A stretch of DNA of 9,060 bases. Origin: Rhodospirillaceae bacterium UBA6608 (GTDB lineage: Bacteria > Pseudomonadota > Alphaproteobacteria > Rhodospirillales_A > Casp-alpha2). The notes under the pieces are model-generated. The model did no database searches. It saw only the letters and a list, made by a program, of their open reading frames with translations, and was not told the origin of the DNA. This document shows positions 1 through 5,069 of this stretch, piece after piece. Each line of letters begins with the position of its first letter. The stretch's first letter is position 1. The DNA lies in NCBI GenBank assembly GCA_002433335.1, contig DJHY01000214.1:472-9531 (forward strand), read 5' to 3'. Position numbers and translations under genes: made by a program.

Positions 1-849
1 GACGGCGGCGGCCTGGCTGATCGACGACGCGCCGACGGTAACCAGCGACTGCAGCTTGATCATCTGCTTGATCATGTCGGCATGGGCCCCGGCATAGCCG
101 ACGCGCCATCCGGTCATGGCATAGGCCTTGGAGATGCCGTTGACGGTGATGGTGCGATCGAACAGCTTCGGCTCGACCTTGGCGATGGTCGCGAACTTCA
201 AACCGTCGAAGGCGATGTGCTCGTAGATATCGTCGGCGATGATGCCGACGCGGGGGTGCTCCAACAGCACGTCGGCCAGCGCCCGCAGGTCCGCTTCCTC
301 GTAAACCGCGCCGGTCGGGTTGTTGGGCGAATTCAGCAACAGCCAGCGGGTTTTCGGCGTGATCGCCTTCGCCAATTGGTCCGCCGTCAGCTTGAAATCC
401 TGTTCCACGCCGCAGGGCACGATCACCGGCACGCCGCGCGCGAATTTGATCATGTCGATATAGGCGACGTAATAGGGCGCGGGCAGGATGACTTCGTCCC
501 CATCGTCCGTCCCGGCGGTGAAGGCGTTGAAGATCACCTGCTTGGCGCCGTTGCCGACGATGATCTGGTCGCGGGTGTACTCCAAGCCGTTCTCGCGCTT
601 GAACTTGGCGATGATCGCGTCTTTCAGCTCGTTGGTTCCGCCGATCGGGGTATAGGCCGTCTCGCCGTTCAGCGCGGCCTGATGCGCGGCCTCGATCACG
701 TGATCGGGGGTCGGGAAATCCGGCTGCCCGGACGATAGGGCGATAACGTCCTTGCCCTGTTCCTTCATCTCACGGGCGCGCTGCGACATCACGGCGCTAG
801 GCGAAGTTTCGATACGGTCCATACGGGCCGCGAATTCCATTTTGGACAT
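1..849 (-). CDS. aspC: Class I PLP-dependent aminotransferase (aspartate aminotransferase type), C-terminus cut by window edge
   Basis: Cytoplasmic transaminase, most likely aspartate/2-oxoglutarate aminotransferase linking oxaloacetate, aspartate and glutamate (often called aatA in alphaproteobacteria). The minus strand reads open from ATG at 849-847 to the window edge: 283 residues of a family usually near 400, so about 115 C-terminal residues are outside. Visible motifs in order: SSGQPDFPTP at 39-48, TAYTPIGG at 64-71, the SPNNPTG loop at 174-180 (Asn177 contacts PLP), IADDIYEH at 204-211 (Asp206 and Tyr209 of the PLP pyridine pocket), and ISKAYAMTGWRVGY at 239-252, where Lys241 is the expected Schiff-base lysine. 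AGGAAA, 9 bp upstream of the ATG, supports this start; a second ATG nine bases inside (840) is possible. The fold and family are certain. The exact amino-acid substrate is inferred, since related class I enzymes accept aromatic amino acids or prephenate. No stop codon or frameshift was seen. Confidence 0.93.
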   Translation of the reverse strand, partial: MSKMEFAARMDRIETSPSAVMSQRAREMKEQGKDVIALSSGQPDFPTPDHVIEAAHQAALNGETAYTPIGGTNELKDAIIAKFKRENGLEYTRDQIIVGNGAKQVIFNAFTAGTDDGDEVILPAPYYVAYIDMIKFARGVPVIVPCGVEQDFKLTADQLAKAITPKTRWLLLNSPNNPTGAVYEEADLRALADVLLEHPRVGIIADDIYEHIAFDGLKFATIAKVEPKLFDRTITVNGISKAYAMTGWRVGYAGAHADMIKQMIKLQSLVTVGASSISQAAAV

Positions 850-912
850 TATGGTGTTTCCTGTCGGGGGATGCTGGAACCAACGAAAATAAGAGCGCCC
901 ATGGTCACCGAT

Positions 913-928
913 TTGACCGGGCCGTCAA
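913..928. promoter_or_regulatory. Short inverted repeat between divergent genes, possible back-to-back -35 elements
   Basis: TTGAC at 913-917 and GTCAA at 924-928 form a perfect 5-bp inverted repeat around CGGGCC. Read on either strand it gives a TTGAC-type -35 core, one facing the response regulator and one facing the aminotransferase. No convincing -10 box follows at the normal distance on either side, so this is either a weak promoter pair or a small operator in the 203-bp divergent gap (850-1052). Apart from a G-rich run near 990-1003, nothing else in the gap stands out. Confidence 0.25.
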
Positions 929-1042
929 GTCCCCCTGAGCACAGATGACTGAATTCGGTTGGAAAATCGTTTCAACGGACCCTCCCCACTTGGGGGTGGG
1001 GGCGAACATCGACAAGCGCTATCCGAAAGGGCCACAACCGCC

Positions 1043-1046
1043 GGAG
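1043..1046 (+). promoter_or_regulatory. Ribosome binding site fixing the response-regulator start
   Basis: GGAG lies 6 bp before ATG 1053, where the receiver sequence begins (MNRVLFVDDEP). The upstream in-frame ATG at 945 has no comparable purine-rich site close to it, so 1053 is preferred. Confidence 0.6.
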
Positions 1047-1052
1047 CGCCCC

Positions 1053-1703
1053 ATGAACCGAGTCCTTTTCGTCGATGACGAGCCGCAAATCCTGAAAGGC
1101 ATCGCCCGCAGCCTGCGCAACCACCGCGACGAATGGGACATGAGCTTCGCGACCAACGCCGATCAGGCCCTGGCCCTGATGCAGAACCGACCCGCAGACG
1201 TGATCGTGACCGATATCCGCATGCCCGGCATGCAGGGCGACGCGTTGATCGAGCGGGTCCACGAAATGTATCCGGATACGGTGCCCATGGCCCTGTCGGG
1301 GCAATGCACCCAGGAACAGGCGATCGAAATTTCCCGCCGCGGTGTCCGCTTCCTGGCCAAACCCTGCGACGGCACGGCCCTGGCCGCCGCCGTGACGGAA
1401 GCCTTCGTTTATCGCGAACGGCGGGTGACCACGTTCTCGGTCCAGGCGCCTGCCCCGGCGGGCGGCGATGACCTGCGCCAGGCGATCTTGCTGCTGGCGG
1501 CGGCCATGGTCCGAAACGGTATTCTCGACACGGCGGAAATTCCGGATTCCCTGCGCGGTCTGTTCCTGGACTCCGTCAGCCCCGCCACCATGGCGGCCCT
1601 GATGACCGATGCCCCGGCGGACGCGCCCGAGACCGACCCGGACCTGGAGGAACTGCGCGAACGCCTGGGCATCGTCACCGGCGAGGACGGCTCCTGGTCC
1701 TAA
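1053..1703 (+). CDS. Single-domain response regulator with short uncharacterised C-terminal tail
   Basis: A CheY-like receiver that would accept phosphate from a sensor kinase; no kinase is in the window. Reading from ATG 1053 gives 216 residues. The receiver covers about 3-125: acidic pair Asp8-Asp9 in VLFVDDEP, phospho-acceptor Asp54 in VTDIRMPGM, switch Ser82 in ALSGQ, and Lys103 in FLAKPCD. The SGQ and AKPCD wording is typical of receivers attached to HDOD, HD-GYP or similar outputs, but the remaining ~90 residues match neither these nor a DNA-binding domain by eye. They include a hydrophobic helix near 139-150 and an acidic Pro/Ala stretch near 183-197. The start was chosen because GGAG at 1043-1046 sits 6 bp upstream; the upstream in-frame ATG at 945 would add 36 residues that do not look like a receiver. 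The gene converges on the next one with a 4-bp gap. The output role is unknown; it may act through protein-protein contact. Confidence 0.9.
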   Translation: MNRVLFVDDEPQILKGIARSLRNHRDEWDMSFATNADQALALMQNRPADVIVTDIRMPGMQGDALIERVHEMYPDTVPMALSGQCTQEQAIEISRRGVRFLAKPCDGTALAAAVTEAFVYRERRVTTFSVQAPAPAGGDDLRQAILLLAAAMVRNGILDTAEIPDSLRGLFLDSVSPATMAALMTDAPADAPETDPDLEELRERLGIVTGEDGSWS

Positions 1704-1707
1704 CGCG

Positions 1708-2016
1708 TCACGCCCCGATGACGGCCTCGAATCCTTCGAATTGCGGATGGCCCAGGTAGATGCCCTTGGTATTTCCGGCATTGGCGTGGGCCTTTCGGAA
1801 ATTCTCCGACTTGGTCCAGGCCAGAAAATCCGCCTCCGATCTCCAGATCGTGTGCGAGGCGTAGAGGGTGTGATCCTCGTGGCTCGGCCCCTTGAGCAGA
1901 TGAAATTCAACGAAGCCCGGCACCTCGTCCAGATGACGATCGCGGGTCTTCCACACGGTTTCGAAGTCCTCTTCCCGACCGGGCGCGATCTTGAAGCGGT
2001 TCATGGCGATGTACAT
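1708..2016 (-). CDS. IsdG/ABM-family monooxygenase, probable heme-degrading enzyme
   Basis: A 102-residue dimeric alpha+beta-barrel (antibiotic biosynthesis monooxygenase) protein. It most resembles the heme-degrading IsdG/IsdI/HmuQ group, which open heme to release iron in the cytoplasm. Evidence seen: the triad used by IsdG enzymes is present at matching spacing, Asn6 (YIAMNRF), Trp67 (FLAWTKS) and His77 (FRKAH), with the family-like PGF at 33-35 and a SHTIWRSEADF strand-helix segment at 54-64. Start ATG 2016 is chosen because AAGGG at 2023-2027 lies 6 bp upstream; an in-frame TTG at 2031 would overlap that site. The gene ends in TGA 4 bp from the stop of the convergent response regulator and has no operon partner in the window. 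A 14-bp palindrome lies 38-51 bp upstream and may be its operator. Family assignment is firm. Heme as substrate is inferred from the triad; other ABM proteins oxidise polyketides or have no known enzyme activity. Confidence 0.82.
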   Translation of the reverse strand: MYIAMNRFKIAPGREEDFETVWKTRDRHLDEVPGFVEFHLLKGPSHEDHTLYASHTIWRSEADFLAWTKSENFRKAHANAGNTKGIYLGHPQFEGFEAVIGA

Positions 2017-2053
2017 GGCTAACCCTTTCAATTCGGACGACGCCTATACATGT

Positions 2054-2067
2054 CGGCGTATACGCCG
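2054..2067. promoter_or_regulatory. Perfect 14-bp palindrome, candidate operator upstream of the IsdG-like gene
   Basis: CGGCGTATACGCCG reads the same on both strands. On the minus strand it lies 38-51 bp before the IsdG-like ATG, and just before a TATAGG hexamer (2043-2048 on the plus strand as cctata) that could be a -10 box. A dimeric repressor site is the natural reading, but the regulator is not identifiable. It does not look like a Fur box. Confidence 0.4.
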
Positions 2068-2096
2068 CCGGGATCAAGAACTGACGCAACGGGAAT

Positions 2097-2120
2097 GTCC
2101 ACTTATAGCCAGGAGCGGTC
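2097..2120. repeat. Imperfect inverted repeat (8-bp arms, 8-bp loop), left copy
   Basis: Left arm GTCCACTT (2097-2104) and right arm GAGCGGTC (2113-2120) enclose an 8-base loop, with two mismatches and one G-T pair. It has the same arm and loop length, and 15 of 24 identical bases, as the element at 3157-3180 on the other side of the AT-richer HEPN gene. Alone it would be weak; the matching partner is what makes it notable. Confidence 0.35.
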
Positions 2121-2121
2121 G

Positions 2122-2150
2122 TTGCAAATTATCCGGCTCAACATAAGAAT
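2122..2150 (+). promoter_or_regulatory. Possible sigma70-type promoter for the HEPN gene
   Basis: TTGCAA (2122-2127) and AAGAAT (2145-2150) each match four of six consensus bases with a 17-bp spacer, in the AT-rich gap about 80 bp before the HEPN start. This is a motif-only call; no transcription evidence is available. Confidence 0.25.
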
Positions 2151-2229
2151 GATGAGGGTCGAGCAATTAATGTTATTTGGCGCAACAAGCTGCGGGTCCA
2201 GTGTATTGGCTGACAAGGGGTAGCAAGAA

Positions 2230-3111
2230 ATGATCAAAGAAATTTGGGACACTTCGAAGCCGCCAATCTACGGCTGCCTAACAGGGATTGAGCTTCCGAA
2301 TGCCAGAGTTGAAATCCTGCCAGGAATTAAACTTAAGCGTATTTATGTCGATACAATAGGCACCACAATGTTGGCGTTTGCGCCTCCGCCGACGCCGAAA
2401 TCACCTCATCCAGCGCCTTGGGCTGCAGTTAGTGGAGGATTAAGCTTCGAGAGTAGAGCCGAAGTCGAACTTACAAACATGAATGCTTGTGATGGGTTAT
2501 CCCCGTCAGTAGCTGTTTGGCTTGTCGCAGCTGTCTTGCGGCTTCGCATAACAACGCCAATCCGTCTTGCCGTAATAGGGAACATGCCCGTCGACATGAT
2601 GGGAGAACGCTCGAAAGAAGTACAAGCCATTGCATTTGAGAGTGCACCAAACCAATTCGGGCTGTTCACGGCCGAGCGCACTGAAGTTACAGAGGATGAA
2701 CTTTCATGGCTGCGTGACATGCTACCCGTAGCAGCGCGGCTATATCATGACGAACGCTTCTATCGCGCCTTTTCCGTCTACGATCAGGCTCAGTGGACCC
2801 CAACGCCGGAAATGGGAACAATGCTTGTCTGGGCAGCGATTGAAATTCTGTTCGACTTAAGTGGTGAAAGAGAGAAGACGAAGGCCATCTGCAGGGCGTT
2901 ATCTGACTGTGTAGGGACAGACTCCTCCGACCGTGATCGTGCCTACCCGGTAATACGGGACCTGTACTACAAACGAGGGCAGGCAGTTCATGCGGGTCGT
3001 AGCATGTCTTCTCAGGATGTTATCCAGTCCTTCCGCCTCGCGAATGTAGCGTTCCAGAACGTCCTGATAGAAGGTAGACTGCCTATATCTCCCAGGGAGA
3101 CGGTTCACTAG
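2230..3111 (+). CDS. Solitary HEPN-domain protein (ApeA-like HEPN), candidate ribonuclease
   Basis: A 293-residue protein with two parts. The C-terminal ~105 residues (about 185-290) look like an ApeA-like HEPN domain: a first helix LVWAAIEILFDL (199-210, with the conserved Glu205), the basic helix around 215-225 (EKTKAICRAL), then LYYKRGQAVHAGR (245-257). That last segment carries the HEPN RNase signature R-x4-H as Arg249 and His254, followed by a final helix rich in Ala/Phe/Val (267-280). The N-terminal ~180 residues match no family I can name; they appear mostly beta with a hydrophobic helix SVAVWLVAAVLRLRI (93-107). HEPN proteins of this type cleave RNA or act in abortive phage defence, but many are uncharacterised, so function is not claimed. 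Start ATG 2230 has AAGGGG 9 bp upstream. No antitoxin, methylase or helicase partner adjoins it. A hand count of 2281-2340 gives 27/60 G+C, against 38/60 in ureC 5281-5340, suggesting horizontal acquisition. Confidence 0.8.
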   Translation: MIKEIWDTSKPPIYGCLTGIELPNARVEILPGIKLKRIYVDTIGTTMLAFAPPPTPKSPHPAPWAAVSGGLSFESRAEVELTNMNACDGLSPSVAVWLVAAVLRLRITTPIRLAVIGNMPVDMMGERSKEVQAIAFESAPNQFGLFTAERTEVTEDELSWLRDMLPVAARLYHDERFYRAFSVYDQAQWTPTPEMGTMLVWAAIEILFDLSGEREKTKAICRALSDCVGTDSSDRDRAYPVIRDLYYKRGQAVHAGRSMSSQDVIQSFRLANVAFQNVLIEGRLPISPRETVH

Positions 3112-3150
3112 GTGAATTCAGATAATCTGTCCCTACTTAATTTCCGTTTG

Positions 3151-3162
3151 GCGGACGTCCGC
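3151..3162. repeat. Perfect 12-bp palindrome downstream of the HEPN gene
   Basis: GCGGACGTCCGC is self-complementary. It shares bases 3157-3162 with the inverted repeat that follows, so two alternative foldings are possible here. It is not followed by a T-run on either strand, so it is not a standard intrinsic terminator. Confidence 0.45.
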
Positions 3163-3180
3163 TTCGGGTCAAAAGCAGAC
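3157..3180. repeat. Imperfect inverted repeat (8-bp arms, 8-bp loop), right copy
   Basis: Arms GTCCGCTT (3157-3164) and AAGCAGAC (3173-3180) pair at seven of eight positions around the loop CGGGTCAA. Its geometry equals the element at 2097-2120. It could be a dispersed short palindromic repeat or a stem-loop ending the HEPN or ureG transcript. Confidence 0.5.
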
Positions 3181-3182
3181 AT

Positions 3183-3220
3183 CTGAATACTCACCCACCC
3201 GCTGAATACTCACCCACCCG
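3183..3220. repeat. Perfect tandem duplication of a 19-bp unit
   Basis: CTGAATACTCACCCACCCG occurs twice with no gap, at 3183-3201 and 3202-3220. It lies 20 bp beyond the ureG stop, at the right border of the AT-richer segment. The two copies are identical, suggesting a recent slippage event, a binding-site pair, or a scar of insertion. There is no coding frame through it. Confidence 0.9.
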
Positions 3221-3240
3221 TCAGCCTCCCCCAAGGCGGC

Positions 3241-3861
3241 TCAGGCGCCGAGCCCACCCAGCCGCCGCACCAAAGCCGCGATTTCGGCCACGCCTTCGCC
3301 CGTCTTCATGTTGGTAAAGACGAAGGGGCGGTCGCCGCGCATACGTTTGGCGTCGCGGTCCATCACCGCGAGGTCCGCGCCGACATGCGGGGCCAGATCC
3401 GTCTTGTTGATGACCAGCAGGTCCGAACGGGTAATGCCCGGGCCGCCCTTGCGCGGGATTTCCTCGCCCGCTGAAACGTCGATGACGTAGATCGTGATAT
3501 CGGCCAGTTCGGGGCTGAAAGTCGCGGCCAGATTGTCGCCGCCGCTTTCGATCAGGATCAGGTCCAGGCCCGGAAAGGTCGCGCGCATCTGGGCCACGGC
3601 GGCCAGATTGATCGAAGCATCCTCGCGGATCGCCGTATGCGGGCAGCCGCCCGTTTCCACGCCCATGATCCGTTCGGGAGACAAGGCGCCGCGCCGGGTC
3701 AGGGCCTCGGCGTCCTCCTTGGTATAGATGTCGTTGGTGATGGCGCAGATGTCATGGGTCTCGCGAAAGGTCCGGCAGAGTTGCTCCATCAGCGCCGTCT
3801 TGCCCGAGCCGACGGGCCCGCCGATGCCGACGCGCAGCGGCCCATGGGGTGAAGTGGTCAT
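3241..3861 (-). CDS. ureG: Urease accessory GTPase UreG
   Basis: SIMIBI-class GTPase that powers nickel delivery to apo-urease in the UreD-UreF-UreG complex. It has 206 residues, the usual length for forms without a His-rich N-terminus. P-loop GGPVGSGKT at 14-22, TNDIYTKED at 42-50, the nickel-binding Cys73-Pro74-His75 motif in [19 protein letters not shown] at 105-110 and guanine-specificity NKTD at 152-155 are all present. ATG 3861 is chosen because it overlaps the ureF stop as ATGA, the usual translational-coupling junction; the longer in-frame reading to 3927 would only re-read ureF. It is the last gene of the urease operon. Beyond its TGA comes a repeat-rich 129-bp gap and then the convergent HEPN gene. 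No clear rho-independent terminator is visible. Confidence 0.97.
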   Translation of the reverse strand: MTTSPHGPLRVGIGGPVGSGKTALMEQLCRTFRETHDICAITNDIYTKEDAEALTRRGALSPERIMGVETGGCPHTAIREDASINLAAVAQMRATFPGLDLILIESGGDNLAATFSPELADITIYVIDVSAGEEIPRKGGPGITRSDLLVINKTDLAPHVGADLAVMDRDAKRMRGDRPFVFTNMKTGEGVAEIAALVRRLGGLGA

Positions 3862-4538
3862 GATCTGAAAAGCCTCGTGTATTGGGTTTCGTGGCGCATG
3901 GCGGCCACGTCGGAAAGAAAGGCGCAACCGCCCAGGTCGGCCAGGGAGGCCTGGCCCGCCGCCTCGGCGGTACGGGTAACATCAGCCTCGAGCGCGCTGA
4001 GGGCGCGCTGACCGTCGGTCTGGCCCAGGGGAACCAGCCGCACCCCCGCGGAAATAAGGTTCGCGACCACGGCATGAACAAAGGCATGTAGCGCCGGGGC
4101 CAGCGGCACGCCATGCCCGGCGGCGGCCCAGGCGACGGCGACGGGATAAGCAATATCGCCGTCCCATTCGTCGGCCCCGGCATAGGGCCAACTGGCCCGT
4201 GTCGCGACCAGAAAGGCATTGCCCTGGGCCGTCGTCTCCAACCGCCGTTCCGACGACGGACACAAGGCCACGGCCAGATCGTTGATCGACGCCAGTTCCT
4301 CCCGGTCGTCGCTGTCTGCGGCGGCCCAGGCCTGCGCGAACAGGACGGAATCAGTCCAAGCCCCGCCATGGCCCAGCAGATCGCGCAGCCAGCGCTCCAA
4401 CCCGGACCGGTCGGCGACCGCCCCGGTTTCGACCGCCCATTCGATGCCGTGGCTATAGGCGAAGGCCCCGACCGGATAGCTCGGCGACAACCATGCCAGC
4501 AGGCGATACAGGACCGCTGGATCGACGACGTTATCCAT
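3858..4538 (-). CDS. ureF: Urease accessory protein UreF
   Basis: All-helical chaperone that bridges UreD-bound urease to UreG and controls GTP use during nickel insertion. From ATG 4538 it has 226 residues, within the family range. Recognised by [26 protein letters not shown] near 14-39, the hallmark N-terminal region, by a conserved middle with the Leu-rich helices of the family, and by the C-terminal [11 protein letters not shown] end, which is the part of UreF that contacts UreG. The reading frame stays open another 43 codons upstream, but that part is ureE read out of frame, and the UreF family begins at [16 protein letters not shown]. The start lies inside the ureE His-rich coding tail (8-bp overlap) and the stop overlaps the ureG start, so translation of ureE-ureF-ureG is probably coupled. 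Confidence 0.95.
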   Translation of the reverse strand: MDNVVDPAVLYRLLAWLSPSYPVGAFAYSHGIEWAVETGAVADRSGLERWLRDLLGHGGAWTDSVLFAQAWAAADSDDREELASINDLAVALCPSSERRLETTAQGNAFLVATRASWPYAGADEWDGDIAYPVAVAWAAAGHGVPLAPALHAFVHAVVANLISAGVRLVPLGQTDGQRALSALEADVTRTAEAAGQASLADLGGCAFLSDVAAMRHETQYTRLFRS

Positions 4539-5052
4539 GAGAATGCCCCCCATGGGAATGACCGTGCGCATGAGAGTGGGGGTGCGAATGCCTGTGATCG
4601 TGGTCATGACCGTGGGTGCGGCCATGGCCATAGGCCCCGCCTTCGGGATTGAACGGGGCTTCAACATGCGCGACCCGCGCCCCCAGCTTAACCAGCATGT
4701 CTTCGATCACATGATCGCGGCGGATGCGCAGGCGGTCGCCCAAAAGCTCTGTCGGCAGGTGCCGGTTGCCCAGGTGCCAGGCGACACGGACCAAGTGATC
4801 GCTGTCGCTACAGGTGACCTCGACCAGCGGTTCCTCCGCCGCCTTGACGGCGACCAAACGGCCATCGTCCAAGATCAGGCCGTCGCCGTCGGCCAAGGCT
4901 TCGGCCTCGGCCAGATCAAGCAGGAATTCCAGCCCGCCGACGCCGGTCATGGCCAAGCGGCGGCGATGGCGTCCGTCGAAATCCAGCACCACCGTATCGG
5001 CGGCGACGCCGGACCAATCCCCCGTTCGCTTGAGCGCCGTTGCTCGAAGCAT
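4531..5052 (-). CDS. ureE: Urease nickel metallochaperone UreE with His-rich tail
   Basis: Dimeric nickel-binding protein that hands Ni(II) to UreG for urease maturation. It has 173 residues: an N-terminal peptide-binding domain (about 1-73), a metal-binding domain (about 75-140) with WHLGNRHLP, where His93 and His98 match the interfacial Ni ligands of known UreE proteins, and a long low-complexity tail. The tail holds 14 histidines between residues 143 and 173, mostly as alternating H-x pairs, and should bind several more nickel ions. AAGGGG at 5059-5064, 6 bp upstream, supports ATG 5052. The gene starts 17 bp after the ureC stop and its 3' end contains the ureF start. An identical-looking tail is common in Klebsiella-type UreE and absent from Bacillus-type, so this strain has the storage-capable version. 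Confidence 0.96.
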   Translation of the reverse strand: MLRATALKRTGDWSGVAADTVVLDFDGRHRRRLAMTGVGGLEFLLDLAEAEALADGDGLILDDGRLVAVKAAEEPLVEVTCSDSDHLVRVAWHLGNRHLPTELLGDRLRIRRDHVIEDMLVKLGARVAHVEAPFNPEGGAYGHGRTHGHDHDHRHSHPHSHAHGHSHGGHSHG

Positions 5053-5069
5053 CGTCGTCCCCTTTCGGA

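Noticed and set aside
82..738. 218-codon plus-strand frame opposite the aminotransferase
   Set aside because: Antisense shadow of an unambiguous PLP enzyme; Asp/Gly/Arg repeats only.
983..1004. Hairpin CCCCAC/GTGGGG before the response regulator
   Set aside because: Short stem in a G-rich run with a G-rich loop and no T-run; too easily formed by chance to call a regulator.
945..1052. N-terminal extension of the response regulator from ATG 945
   Set aside because: The 36 added residues resemble no receiver start, and the good ribosome site is before ATG 1053.
972..1910. 312-codon minus-strand frame opposite the response regulator
   Set aside because: It spans both the receiver gene and most of the IsdG-like gene in another frame, and its protein has no recognisable motif.
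1907..2089. 60-codon minus-strand frame at the start of the IsdG-like gene
   Set aside because: It overlaps the real gene in another frame and has no ribosome site or family match.
3183..3220. CRISPR-like array
   Set aside because: Only two copies of a 19-bp unit with no spacer between them and no cas genes nearby.
2080..3240. Insertion sequence carrying the HEPN gene
   Set aside because: No transposase or recombinase is present, and the flanking repeats are imperfect, not terminal inverted repeats with a target duplication.
4539..4667. 43-residue extension of UreF
   Set aside because: It is the ureE His-tail region read in another frame, giving a Met/Thr/Pro-rich peptide unlike any UreF N-terminus.
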